Shown one piece after another: positions 25,629-34,623 of a stretch of DNA of 64,000 nt. The translations under genes were made by a program, and so were the position numbers. This DNA is from Ignavibacteriales bacterium (GTDB taxonomy: Bacteria; Bacteroidota; Ignavibacteria; Ignavibacteriales; Ignavibacteriaceae): assembly GCA_012517155.1 (NCBI GenBank), contig JAAYVN010000026.1:101312-165311 (forward strand), read 5' to 3'. The notes beneath the pieces are model-generated. The model was not told the DNA's origin, did no database searches, and worked only from the letters and a program-made list of their open reading frames with translations. Position 1 is the first letter of the stretch. Each line of letters begins with the position of its first letter.

Positions 25629-26528
25629 TTGAAAGTAATAATTGATAAAGGTGCAGGTTTTTGTTGGGGTGTTGTTCGTGCCGTAGATTTCGCTCAGAAC
25701 GAACTTAAAACATCTCCGAAAGTTTATTCCCTTGGCGATATTATTCATAATACCGCCGAAGTTAAAAGATTGAACGCTCTTGGTCTTGAAACTGTTACTG
25801 TCGCCGATTTTCCTAAACTCGAAAAAGGTAGTAAAATCCTTATTCGCGCTCACGGTGAACCTCCATCTACCTATAGCGAGGCTTTGAAATACGGACTCGA
25901 AATTATTGATGCTACCTGTCCGGTTGTTACTAAAGTTCAGGAAAGAATAAGGAAATTTCATCTTAAGGGATTCCAGATCCTTATTTTCGGAAAGAAAGAC
26001 CATGCCGAGGTTATTGGTCTTAAAGGTGTCACTAACGGCGACGCAAAAATAATTAAAAACCTTGAGGAAGCTCTCCAGGTTACTGACTTCTCCAAGCCTA
26101 CTGTCCTCTTTAGTCAAACCACTATGGATAAGTCTGACTTTGCTGTTATCGCAGCTAAACTTCGGGAGAAAATTCAAGAGTTTGTCGTTGATACCATGGA
26201 AAATCAAGCAGCGGAATTCCACGCTAAAGACACTATCTGCGGACAGGTGAGTGGTAGGGAAAAGAAACTCCGCGAATTTGCACAAACCATGGATGTAATA
26301 GTTTTTGCTGCTGGCAAAAAAAGTAGTAATGGAAAAGTTCTTTTCAATATTTGTAAGGAAGAAAACCCCCGGACATATTTCATCGAGGAAAAAAACGAAC
26401 TGCAAAAAGAATGGTTCGAGGGAGTGCAGTCTATTGGCATTACTGGTGCTACTTCAACTCCTCACTGGCTTATGTCAGATATAAAAAATGAAATTGAGTT
26501 GAATTATTTGCAAACTGAAGTTTTTTAA
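25629..26528 (+). CDS. ispH: 4-hydroxy-3-methylbut-2-enyl diphosphate reductase
   Basis: IspH (LytB) performs the last step of the methylerythritol phosphate pathway, making IPP and DMAPP with a [4Fe-4S] cluster. The three cluster cysteines are visible at Cys12 (GFCWGV), Cys97 (DATCPVV) and Cys204 (DTICGQ). Substrate histidines include His40, His75 and His125, with Glu127 as proton donor. The start is a TTG; starting there places Cys12 where the family has it. The length of 299 is normal. Confidence 0.96.
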   Translation: MKVIIDKGAGFCWGVVRAVDFAQNELKTSPKVYSLGDIIHNTAEVKRLNALGLETVTVADFPKLEKGSKILIRAHGEPPSTYSEALKYGLEIIDATCPVVTKVQERIRKFHLKGFQILIFGKKDHAEVIGLKGVTNGDAKIIKNLEEALQVTDFSKPTVLFSQTTMDKSDFAVIAAKLREKIQEFVVDTMENQAAEFHAKDTICGQVSGREKKLREFAQTMDVIVFAAGKKSSNGKVLFNICKEENPRTYFIEEKNELQKEWFEGVQSIGITGATSTPHWLMSDIKNEIELNYLQTEVF

Positions 26529-26623
26529 GCTGTAATTAATCACTAATGTTAAATTAATTTTTTTCTGCTTTATCGGTTTAACAGCTTGGCCGCTAATTCA
26601 GAATTGTTTTTAGGAGGACATTA

Positions 26624-28468
26624 ATGTCTGATGAGTTAAATAAATTTGATCCGAATTCTATGCAGAATGATTATGAGAAATCTAAAAAATTCTTAGTAGA
26701 TGAGGATTATTCTTTTGAAGAATTCTCTGCCCTTTCCCGTCTCTATTCCGAATCTTTTCGCGATGTCAAACAAGGCGAAGTTATTAAAGGAAGAATCGTT
26801 CGGGTTGTGGGGGATATGGTTATTGTCGATATAGGCTTCAAATCTGAAGGGACTCTCCCAAAAGATGAATTCATGAGCCAACAGGAAATGGCTATCGGTA
26901 ACGAAATCGAAGTCGTTCTTGAGAGTGTTGAAGATCAGGAAGGTAATCTCGTTTTAAGTAAGAAACGCGCCGACTTCTTAAGAATTTGGGAAAAAGTTCT
27001 CAAAGCTTCCAAAGATGGCGAGATCTTACCTGGCAAGATCGTTCGTAGAATTAAAGGTGGTATGGTCGTTGATTTAATGGGTATGGAAGCCTTCTTACCC
27101 GGTTCGCAGATTGATGTTAGACCTATTAGAGATTTCGATATCTTTGTCGGTCGTGACATGGATTTCAAGGTCGTTAAAGTTAATGAAGTTACCGAAAATG
27201 TTGTCGTTTCTCACAAAGTTTTAGTCGAAGAAGAAATGGCAGATCAGAGAAAAGCTATCCTCGATAAACTCGAGAAAGGTCAGATTCTCGAAGGCGTTGT
27301 TAAAGCAGTTACTGACTTCGGTGTCTTCGTTGATCTTGGTGGTGTCGATGGATTAATACATATTACCGACCTTAGCTGGGGCAGAATTAATCATCCTAAC
27401 GAAGTCGTCAAACTTGACGAAGTTATTAACGTCGTTGTGACCGATTTCGATGAGGAGAAAAAGAGAATATCCCTCAGTCTTAAGAAATTATTGCCTCATC
27501 CTTGGGAAACCATTGAAGAGAAATTCAAAATTGGTGATAAAGTTACCGGCAAAGTTGTTAGCCTTACTGATTACGGCGCATTTATCGAAATCGAAAAAGG
27601 CATTGAAGGATTGATTCATAACAGTGAAATGAGCTGGACTCAGCATATTAAGCATCCTTCTCAGGTCGTTTCTATGGGGCAGGTTGTCGAAGCTGTTATT
27701 CTTAGTCTCGACAAGGACGAAAAGAAGATCAGCCTTGGTATCAAACAGCTTGAACCGGATCCTTGGCAGGAACTTATGCAGAAATATCCTCTCGGCTCCC
27801 GCCACACCGGTATCGCAAGAAATCTTACTAACTTTGGCGTCTTCCTTGAACTTGAACCCGGCGTCGATGGATTGGTTCACATCAGTGATCTCTCATGGAC
27901 TAAGAAAATCCGTCATCCCGGCGAAGTTGTTAAAAAAGGTGAACGCATGGAAGTTACTGTTCTTGGCGTTGATGTTGAACAGAGAAAGATTTCCCTCGGG
28001 CATAAACAGATTCAGGACAATCCTTGGGATAATTTCGAAAACGTTTACGCTAACGGAATCGAAACTAAAAGTAAGGTTGTCAGAATAATTGAAAAAGGAC
28101 TCATTGCTGAACTTCCGCTTGGAGTTGACGGCTTTGTTCCTTCTACTCATCTGTCACCCGGTAAGATTAAAAACTTATCTATGCACTTCCCGATAGATAG
28201 CGATCTTATGCTCGAAGTTATTGAGTTCGATAAAGAGAACAAGAAAATTGTCCTCAGCTCAATCGTTTACCTCCAGGATAAAAGTGAAGAAGAGATCCAG
28301 AACTACATTTCCTCGCATAAACTCGAGAAAGTCTCAGTTGAAGATATCATGAAGGCTGAAGCTACACCGGTTCAACCTGCTGATTATCCAAACTTTGATA
28401 TTCCTGTAGATTCTCCGAATCAACCTCTTCCCCCTGCAGAACAACCAAAAAAAGAAAATCTTGAATAA
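26624..28468 (+). CDS. rpsA: 30S ribosomal protein S1
   Basis: The 614-residue product has six S1 (OB-fold) RNA-binding domains spread over residues about 50-550, with clear repeats such as VDGLIHITDLSW, IEGLIHNSEMSW and VDGLVHISDLSW. An acidic N-terminus and a proline-rich tail flank them. S1 brings mRNA to the 30S subunit. A strong Shine-Dalgarno (AGGAGG, 7 bases before ATG) fixes the start, so this organism uses such sites in key genes. A terminator follows. Confidence 0.97.
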   Translation: MSDELNKFDPNSMQNDYEKSKKFLVDEDYSFEEFSALSRLYSESFRDVKQGEVIKGRIVRVVGDMVIVDIGFKSEGTLPKDEFMSQQEMAIGNEIEVVLESVEDQEGNLVLSKKRADFLRIWEKVLKASKDGEILPGKIVRRIKGGMVVDLMGMEAFLPGSQIDVRPIRDFDIFVGRDMDFKVVKVNEVTENVVVSHKVLVEEEMADQRKAILDKLEKGQILEGVVKAVTDFGVFVDLGGVDGLIHITDLSWGRINHPNEVVKLDEVINVVVTDFDEEKKRISLSLKKLLPHPWETIEEKFKIGDKVTGKVVSLTDYGAFIEIEKGIEGLIHNSEMSWTQHIKHPSQVVSMGQVVEAVILSLDKDEKKISLGIKQLEPDPWQELMQKYPLGSRHTGIARNLTNFGVFLELEPGVDGLVHISDLSWTKKIRHPGEVVKKGERMEVTVLGVDVEQRKISLGHKQIQDNPWDNFENVYANGIETKSKVVRIIEKGLIAELPLGVDGFVPSTHLSPGKIKNLSMHFPIDSDLMLEVIEFDKENKKIVLSSIVYLQDKSEEEIQNYISSHKLEKVSVEDIMKAEATPVQPADYPNFDIPVDSPNQPLPPAEQPKKENLE

Positions 28469-28478
28469 ACCCCCTTAT

Positions 28479-28507
28479 CCCCCCTCATTTTGAGGGGGGA
28501 CTTTTTC
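28479..28507 (+). terminator. Rho-independent terminator after rpsA overlapping the mtaB leader
   Basis: A perfect 9-bp stem CCCCCCTCA/TGAGGGGGG with a three-base loop is followed by ACTTTTT. The mtaB ATG is at 28510. The purine-rich 3' arm GAGGGGGGA lies about 9 bases before that ATG and is the only ribosome-binding-like sequence available, so the hairpin could limit both transcription and translation of mtaB. Confidence 0.85.
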
Positions 28508-28509
28508 TC

Positions 28510-29853
28510 ATGAAAGCTGCTTTTCACACTCTCGGATGTAAACTTAATTTCGCTGAAACCGGTGCTATCAGCAAACAATTCAAATCTCATGATTTTGAAA
28601 TTGTCAGTTTCGATACGCCGGCAGATGTCTGCGTTATCAATACTTGCACAGTTACAGATTCTGCAAACAAAGAATGTCGCCAGGTTATCAGAAGAGCACT
28701 TAGAAAAAACCCCTACGCTTATATTATTGTTACCGGTTGCTATGCACAGCTCAAACCCCAGGAAATTGCAAGTATCGGGGGAGTAGATCTTGTCCTGGGC
28801 AGCAATGAAAAATTCAATTTATTCGATTTTAAGAGTTCCTTTATTAAAGAAAGTCTTCCATCAGTCTTTGTGACTCCTTCAGATGAAATTAACAGCTTTG
28901 GGTCACCATTTTCTGATGCACCCGAACTATCCGGATCAGATGAAAGAACCCGCGCTTTCTTTAAAGTACAGGATGGTTGCGATTATAAATGTGCTTTTTG
29001 CACTATTCCAAAAGCTCGCGGTAAAAGCAGAAGTCTTCCTCCTGATGAACTGATTACCCAGTTCAATCGCCTCATAAAAATGGGTTATAAAGAGATAGTC
29101 CTTACAGGTGTTAATATCGGGGATTACGGTAAGCATTTTGATAAGAATCTCTACGATCTTCTCATCCTTATGACTAAGCAGGATGGGGATTTTAGGATTA
29201 GGATTAGTTCAATCGAACCAAACCTCCTTACCGATCAAATTATTGCTCTTGCAAAAGAAAATAGCAAAATATGTAATCATTTTCATATTCCGCTTCAAAG
29301 TGGTTCGGACAAGATTCTGAAACTGATGCACAGAAGATATCTTAGCAGCGATTATTCTGATCTTATTCATAAACTGGTTAATAAAATTCCTGATGTTGCT
29401 ATAGGTGTGGATGTTATTACTGGGTTACCGGGTGAAACCTATGATGACTTTATTGAATCATATAATTTTATTAAAGAACTCCCTGTTGCTTATCTCCACG
29501 CTTTTACTTATTCTGAAAGGGAGGATACTAAGGCTGCCTCAATGGCGGATAGCGTTCCTCCGGCTGAGCGGAAAAAACGGACTAATATGCTTCGTATTCT
29601 TAGCGAGAAAAAGAAAAATCTGTTTTACTCTAAAATGATTGGTAAGCAAGTTAAAGTTCTTTATGAATCTGAACACCGTGATGGGGATACAAAATATATA
29701 AAGGGTTTCTCCTCAAACTATATTCGTGTTAAACGGTTGTACGAATCAGGTCTTGAAAACACTTTCGACCATGTAAAACTCGAATATGTTGATTCTGGTG
29801 AATACCTGATTACAAAAACAGATTTGGGGATAAAAAATTCAGTTGAAACCTAA
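28510..29853 (+). CDS. mtaB: tRNA t6A37 methylthiotransferase MtaB
   Basis: The 447-residue protein has the three domains of methylthiotransferases: an N-terminal UPF0004 domain with cluster cysteines in HTLGCKLN, INTCTVTD and VTGCYAQ; a radical SAM domain with CDYKCAFCTIPKARG; and a C-terminal TRAM-like domain. HTLGCKLN and the length fit MtaB, which converts t6A to ms2t6A at position 37 of tRNAs, better than MiaB or RimO. No promoter is seen between it and rpsA. Confidence 0.93.
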   Translation: MKAAFHTLGCKLNFAETGAISKQFKSHDFEIVSFDTPADVCVINTCTVTDSANKECRQVIRRALRKNPYAYIIVTGCYAQLKPQEIASIGGVDLVLGSNEKFNLFDFKSSFIKESLPSVFVTPSDEINSFGSPFSDAPELSGSDERTRAFFKVQDGCDYKCAFCTIPKARGKSRSLPPDELITQFNRLIKMGYKEIVLTGVNIGDYGKHFDKNLYDLLILMTKQDGDFRIRISSIEPNLLTDQIIALAKENSKICNHFHIPLQSGSDKILKLMHRRYLSSDYSDLIHKLVNKIPDVAIGVDVITGLPGETYDDFIESYNFIKELPVAYLHAFTYSEREDTKAASMADSVPPAERKKRTNMLRILSEKKKNLFYSKMIGKQVKVLYESEHRDGDTKYIKGFSSNYIRVKRLYESGLENTFDHVKLEYVDSGEYLITKTDLGIKNSVET

Positions 29854-29884
29854 GCAATTTATTTGTTAAGTTTAAAATAAAAAA

Positions 29885-30616
29885 ATGAAAAATTTCGTAA
29901 TTATAATTTTTATCTTGTCCGGAAGTCTTTTTGCACAGACAACTTCTTTAATGAAGTTGAAATCGGAGTTCAATTATTCAAATTCCACGGAATTAGTGAA
30001 AAATTTGAGTAACTCCTTGGAAATTAAGTCACAAAAGAAAAATCCGGCCCTGGCAATACTTTTTAGTATGCTGCTTCCCGGTATGGGGGAACTGTATGGT
30101 GGTAATTATCAATCCGGTCAATATTTTACTATCGCAGAAGCTGCATTCTTAGGAGTTTACGTTGGAATGAATTTTTATGGCGATTGGAAAAAGGATAACT
30201 ACGAAACTTTTGCCGGAAGTGCTGCGGGAGTTGATCTGAAAGGTAAAAATGAAGATTACTTCGGTAGAATCGGTGAGTATAAAGATATTGAACAATATAA
30301 TAATATTAAAGCTCTTAATCGGGAATTTAATAAAATGTATGACCCGGCTGTTTTTTACTGGCAGTGGAAAAATGACGAGGATAGGAAAAACTACAGAGAT
30401 ATGTGGCTCTCAAGCCGGCATGCTTATAATAACTTGAGATTTGTTGTTGGGGCAATGCTTCTGAACAGACTTACTAGTGCTATCAATGCGGTTCGGGTTG
30501 TTACTGCTTATAATAAATCTCTTGAAAGCTCTGATCAAACTGGCTTGTATTTTAACGCAAATCCTGACCCAAATGCCGTAAGTTCAATTACAGTAAACTT
30601 TTTTACCGCGTTTTGA
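29885..30616 (+). CDS. Exported/membrane protein of unknown function, paralogue of the gene at the left edge
   Basis: The 243-residue product starts with a signal peptide (MKNFVIIIFILSGSLFAQ). A hydrophobic segment at about 55-100 with LLPGMGELYGGNY follows, then a polar middle and a short hydrophobic segment near 190-205. Sequence and layout match the partial gene at 3-743. The GMGELYxGNYxxG signature occurs in small membrane proteins of the DUF5683 kind, function unknown. It follows mtaB by 31 bp and may be co-transcribed. Confidence 0.8.
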   Translation: MKNFVIIIFILSGSLFAQTTSLMKLKSEFNYSNSTELVKNLSNSLEIKSQKKNPALAILFSMLLPGMGELYGGNYQSGQYFTIAEAAFLGVYVGMNFYGDWKKDNYETFAGSAAGVDLKGKNEDYFGRIGEYKDIEQYNNIKALNREFNKMYDPAVFYWQWKNDEDRKNYRDMWLSSRHAYNNLRFVVGAMLLNRLTSAINAVRVVTAYNKSLESSDQTGLYFNANPDPNAVSSITVNFFTAF

Positions 30617-30687
30617 TTAATTACACCAAACAGCTAAAAAGAATAGTTGTAATATGGTTATATTTGGAGTAAAGATTAATATTTTTA

Positions 30688-31746
30688 GTGGAAAACTACA
30701 GTAATTTAAGCGAACGTGAAAAGGAGATTCTGAGGTGCATTATCCAGCAGTTTATTCTGACAGCTGCACCTGTTGGTTCCAGGAATATCTCAAAAAGATA
30801 TGATATCGGTCTGTCACCTGCGAGCATTCGGAATATTATGGCCGATCTCGAGGAACAGGGTTTTATCAACCATCCCCACACTTCTGCCGGAAGGGTCCCT
30901 ACTGATAAAGGCTATCGCTTCTATGTGGATACTTTAACTGAATTTAAAAGAATTGAAGAACACGAAAAAAATAAGATTAATAAAGAATTTAGCCTCGCCG
31001 AAAAAGAGACTGATGAATTGCTTACTATAGCTTCTAAATTACTTAGCAGCATCACTAATAACGTCGCTTGTGTTCTCTATCCCAATCTCGATAGCGGTGT
31101 CCTTGATAGAATTCAAATTGTGCAGCTTTCCTCTGAGAAACTCCTTGTCGTTATTACAATAAATGCTAGCCTTATTAGAACCATCACTCTCGAGATTAAA
31201 ATGGATGTTAAAGAACGCCACATTCATGGAATTCAAAATCTTTTGAACGAAAGACTTGGTGGTCTGAAACTTAATGAGATTAGATCATCATTTAAAGATC
31301 GATTTAGAGATATCTCCGCTGACGAAGTTCCACTGATTACTTTATTCGTCGATTCCGCAGATAAGATCTTCACCGATGTTAAAGTTAACGACAAAGTTCA
31401 TATCGCGGGAACCGGGAGTATTCTTAAACAACCGGAATTTGAAAGTCCGTATAGATTTCAGAGTATTATCGAACTGATTGAGAATAAGGATATTGTTGTT
31501 CACATCTTTGAAAATAAACATTATAATATTACTAAAGGTGAAGTGCTTGTCTCTATCGGAAGTGAAAACGAGGATTTAAAACTTGAAGAATATAGTCTCG
31601 TTAAAAAAGAATATACTGTCGAGGATATCCACGGCACTTTGGGAATTATTGGTCCAAAAAGAATGGAATACCAAAAGGTTATGGCTATTGTTGATTATGT
31701 CTCAACTATACTGTCATCTTACTTGAAAAGGAATAAAGGGATTTAA
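30688..31746 (+). CDS. hrcA: Heat-inducible transcription repressor HrcA
   Basis: The 352-residue protein has an N-terminal winged helix (about 1-75, YDIGLSPASIRNIMADLEEQG and the HPHTSAGRVPTDKGYRFYVD motif) and the GAF-like HrcA core. HrcA binds CIRCE operators to repress heat-shock operons. I searched the leader for TTAGCACTC-N9-GAGTGCTAA and found none; a partial -7 element TATATTTG lies at 30659-30666. The start is GTG. It heads an operon with grpE and dnaJ; dnaK is not in this window. Confidence 0.95.
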   Translation: MENYSNLSEREKEILRCIIQQFILTAAPVGSRNISKRYDIGLSPASIRNIMADLEEQGFINHPHTSAGRVPTDKGYRFYVDTLTEFKRIEEHEKNKINKEFSLAEKETDELLTIASKLLSSITNNVACVLYPNLDSGVLDRIQIVQLSSEKLLVVITINASLIRTITLEIKMDVKERHIHGIQNLLNERLGGLKLNEIRSSFKDRFRDISADEVPLITLFVDSADKIFTDVKVNDKVHIAGTGSILKQPEFESPYRFQSIIELIENKDIVVHIFENKHYNITKGEVLVSIGSENEDLKLEEYSLVKKEYTVEDIHGTLGIIGPKRMEYQKVMAIVDYVSTILSSYLKRNKGI

Positions 31747-31761
31747 TTTAAGAGGATAATT

Positions 31762-32358
31762 ATGAAAAAAAATAAAATAGAAGTTGAAGTTAAAGAAAAC
31801 ATTATTGAAGAATCATCCAACAGCGAACTTAAAGAGGAAAGTTTGACTGAAGAAAAACAGGAAAACCCAACTCCGGCATCTGTCGAAAATGAAGAAATTC
31901 AAAAATTAAAAAACGAAAATGCAGAGCTGAATGACAGATTGATGAGGAAAATTGCAGAATTCGAGAATTATAAAAAAAGAACAGAAATCGAAACAGCTAA
32001 CCTTCTCAGATATTCTGGAGAATTCCTGATTAAAAAACTTCTTCCGGTAATTGACGATTTTGAACGGTCACTTAAGTTTGTGAATGATCCCGGTAAGGAT
32101 CCGGATTCCGTTCTCTCTGGTTTAGCTCTGGTTTACGAAAAATTAATGAAAACTCTTTCTGAACAGGGAATTTCAAAAATCGAAGCATTAAATAAACCTT
32201 TTGATGTCGACTACCATGAGGCGGTTTTACAACAGCCAACTTCGGAAGTTGAACCTCTTACTGTTATTAATGAAATTGAAACCGGCTACTTATACAAAGA
32301 TAGAGTGATTCGTCACACGAAAGTTATCGTTAGTAGTCCGGTACCGGTTAATGAATAA
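31762..32358 (+). CDS. grpE: Nucleotide exchange factor GrpE
   Basis: The 198-residue protein has an acidic N-terminus, a long dimerising helix (about 50-95) and the C-terminal beta domain with the signature LNKPFDVDYHEAVLQQP and GYLYKDRVIRHTKVIVS. GrpE drives ADP release from DnaK. AGAGGA lies before the ATG. It follows hrcA by 15 bp and precedes dnaJ. Confidence 0.96.
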   Translation: MKKNKIEVEVKENIIEESSNSELKEESLTEEKQENPTPASVENEEIQKLKNENAELNDRLMRKIAEFENYKKRTEIETANLLRYSGEFLIKKLLPVIDDFERSLKFVNDPGKDPDSVLSGLALVYEKLMKTLSEQGISKIEALNKPFDVDYHEAVLQQPTSEVEPLTVINEIETGYLYKDRVIRHTKVIVSSPVPVNE

Positions 32359-32383
32359 AGCTTAATTACAGGAATTTTTTATA

Positions 32384-33535
32384 ATGAATAAGCGCGATTA
32401 TTATGAGGTTTTAGGGGTATCAAAATCTGCTACTGAAGATGAAATTAGAAAAGCTTACAGGAAATTGGCGATGGATAACCATCCCGATAGAAATCCTGAT
32501 AATAAAGCAGCTGAAGAGAGATTTAAAGAAGCCAGCGAAGCTTATGAAGTCCTGAAAGATCCCGATAAAAGGGCTAAGTACGACAGATATGGTCATGCAG
32601 GTCTTAAAGGTGGTACTGATTTTCATGGATTTAATAATGTTAACGATATTTTCTCTCAGTTTTCGGATATCTTTGGTGGCTCATCTATATTTGACGACTT
32701 TTTCGGCGGTGGTTCCACTCGCTCTAGAGGCGGACGTAGAAGAACTCAGGGAACTCCTGGCAGTGATTTAAGGGTGACTCTTAAACTTAAACTTGAAGAA
32801 ATTGCTTTGGGCGTTTCAAAAAAGATTAAAATCAAAAAATTTGTAAAATGCTCAGACTGTAATGGCTCAGGTAGCGAGGGTGGTTCCAGCACTAAAACCT
32901 GCAGTGCTTGCGGTGGTTCTGGTGAGGTTCGTCAGGTCTCTCGTAGTGTGTTTGGACAGTTCGTTAATATTCAACCTTGTAACAATTGTAATGGTGAAGG
33001 TACTGTTGTCGACAAACCCTGTAGGAAATGCTCAGGGGATGGTAGAAAGCAGGAAGAAGTTACTGTGAAAATAGATGTCCCGGCTGGGGTTGTGGATAAT
33101 AGCTATATGACTATGAGAGGCGAGGGTAATGCTGGTCTTCGAAACGGACCTGCTGGCGATATTATTGTTGTCTTTCAGGAAATCCCACATGAATTTTTTC
33201 AGAGGGATGGTGACAACGTTATTTATAACCTCTTTCTTAGTTTCCCTGAACTTGTGTTGGGTACTGAAGCAGAAGTCCCTACCCTTACTGGCAAAGCTCG
33301 TCTTAAAATCGAACCGGGCACTCCGGTTGGCAAAATGTTGAGAATGAGAGAAAAGGGAATTCAGCATCTTAATCAACATGGTGCGGGTGACCAACTTGTT
33401 CGGGTCAACGTTATTGTTCCGAAAAAAGTCAATGCTAAAGAACGTGAAATGCTTAAGGAATTATCTGAAATGCAGAATATTAAACGCAGTACTTCAGAGG
33501 ACGAAAAATCTTTTTTCAAAAGGTTTAATCTCTAA
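32384..33535 (+). CDS. dnaJ: Chaperone protein DnaJ
   Basis: The 383-residue co-chaperone has a J domain (residues 4-70 with the HPD motif in NHPDRNPD), a Gly/Phe region, a zinc domain with four CxxCxGxG repeats ([32 protein letters not shown]) and C-terminal substrate-binding domains. It is therefore a complete type I DnaJ. It closes the hrcA-grpE-dnaJ heat-shock operon; the following small gene starts 9 bases after its stop. Confidence 0.97.
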   Translation: MNKRDYYEVLGVSKSATEDEIRKAYRKLAMDNHPDRNPDNKAAEERFKEASEAYEVLKDPDKRAKYDRYGHAGLKGGTDFHGFNNVNDIFSQFSDIFGGSSIFDDFFGGGSTRSRGGRRRTQGTPGSDLRVTLKLKLEEIALGVSKKIKIKKFVKCSDCNGSGSEGGSSTKTCSACGGSGEVRQVSRSVFGQFVNIQPCNNCNGEGTVVDKPCRKCSGDGRKQEEVTVKIDVPAGVVDNSYMTMRGEGNAGLRNGPAGDIIVVFQEIPHEFFQRDGDNVIYNLFLSFPELVLGTEAEVPTLTGKARLKIEPGTPVGKMLRMREKGIQHLNQHGAGDQLVRVNVIVPKKVNAKEREMLKELSEMQNIKRSTSEDEKSFFKRFNL

Positions 33536-33544
33536 GGGTTGAAA

Positions 33545-34033
33545 ATGCACGGCTTTCTTAAAAAATTGGCGTGTAAAGTGGGATTGACTGAAATTGAGAT
33601 TAAAGTCCTTTTTTTTATGCTCCTGACTTTCTTAGGTGGATATTCTTATAGATTCGTTACTGATTTATCTGTTCACGAGGTCAAAACTTCTGATTATTCC
33701 GCTTTAGAATCATTTTTTAATGAAAAAATTGAAAATAATACAACATTTTCTGAAAAAAACCTTGCGTATAATTCGGAAGTTTTAGATTTTAGTAAGACTA
33801 ATTTTAATTTTACTAATAAAATCTCCCCTGGCTCTGGAGAAAAAATTAATTTGAATAGTGCAGGTAAGATTGACCTGATGAAATTGCCCGGAATTGGTGA
33901 AAAAACTGCAGAGAAAATTATTGAGTATCGCAATAACTTTGGAAAATTCCGGCACCCCCAAGACATTATGAATGTTAAGGGAATTGGCGAAAAGAAATTC
34001 GAAAAATTAAAAAGTTTTATAATTATTAATTAA
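33545..34033 (+). CDS. ComEA-like membrane-anchored helix-hairpin-helix protein
   Basis: With the ATG at 33545 (AAGGG upstream; a TTG six bases earlier is possible) the product has 162 residues. One hydrophobic segment lies at about 20-40. After a low-complexity linker the C-terminal 60 residues form a tandem helix-hairpin-helix domain (INLNSAGKIDLMKLPGIGEKT and VKGIGEKKFEKL). This is the layout of ComEA, the periplasmic DNA receptor of natural transformation. The two following genes look pilus related, which supports a DNA-uptake link, but this is an inference. Confidence 0.82.
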   Translation: MHGFLKKLACKVGLTEIEIKVLFFMLLTFLGGYSYRFVTDLSVHEVKTSDYSALESFFNEKIENNTTFSEKNLAYNSEVLDFSKTNFNFTNKISPGSGEKINLNSAGKIDLMKLPGIGEKTAEKIIEYRNNFGKFRHPQDIMNVKGIGEKKFEKLKSFIIIN

Positions 34034-34056
34034 TCTGTTTAACACCCGGAGGTAAA

Positions 34057-34614
34057 ATGTTCAAAAAGGACGATCCCTGGTATGTGCATGCCGGTCTTTA
34101 TCTGGTCATTGCTGTACTTGTTTTTTTATTGATTAAAGTCGCTGTTTTAGATCCTTCTGAAATTGTTGAGGTACAAAAGTATAATAAGAATGAAGCTCGC
34201 TTGAGAATGAAAAATCTTAAAGAGATTCAGCTTCTGTATTTTAAAAAGAATAAGAAATTTACAAATGATCTCGATGCTCTGATTGCGTTCTATAAAACCG
34301 ATTCCAGCATTGATAGTATTAAAAATGCTGTGGACTCTGTGACTAATAAACCCAGCAATCCTTTTATTAATCTTTCAAACGGACTACTTGATCCTGATAG
34401 CTTGTTCAAAACTCCGGGTTCACAGCAAAGATTTGTTTTATCAATTGATTCAACTAAGTCTCTCGATACTGTTATTACAACTGCGGGTAGGTTTGTCAGA
34501 GTTGATACAACAATTAAAAAGGGAACTAGATTTAAAATCGAAGATCCGGACGGGAATGGTACTATAGGCGATCTTGAAAACGAAGCTCTTAAGACTGCTG
34601 TATCCTGGGAATAA
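34057..34614 (+). CDS. Single-span membrane protein, possibly pseudopilin-like
   Basis: The 185-residue product has a short charged N-terminus, one hydrophobic segment at about 12-31 and a soluble remainder. After the membrane segment it reads RLRMKNLKEIQLLYFKKNKKFTNDLDAL, a pattern close to pseudopilins, where a long helix carries residues that read as 'look for ...YFxxNKKYTxDLxxL'. It lacks a prepilin cleavage motif, so the similarity is structural guesswork. A strong GGAGG precedes the ATG. It lies between a ComEA-like and a PilM-like gene. Confidence 0.6.
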   Translation: MFKKDDPWYVHAGLYLVIAVLVFLLIKVAVLDPSEIVEVQKYNKNEARLRMKNLKEIQLLYFKKNKKFTNDLDALIAFYKTDSSIDSIKNAVDSVTNKPSNPFINLSNGLLDPDSLFKTPGSQQRFVLSIDSTKSLDTVITTAGRFVRVDTTIKKGTRFKIEDPDGNGTIGDLENEALKTAVSWE

Positions 34615-34623
34615 ATTTCTCAG

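Noticed and set aside
25614..26405. 263-codon minus-strand ORF opposite ispH
   Set aside because: IspH motifs on the plus strand are complete; the antisense frame has no recognisable motif.
30601..30687. CIRCE operator for HrcA upstream of hrcA
   Set aside because: No TTAGCACTC-N9-GAGTGCTAA or close variant was seen in this leader.
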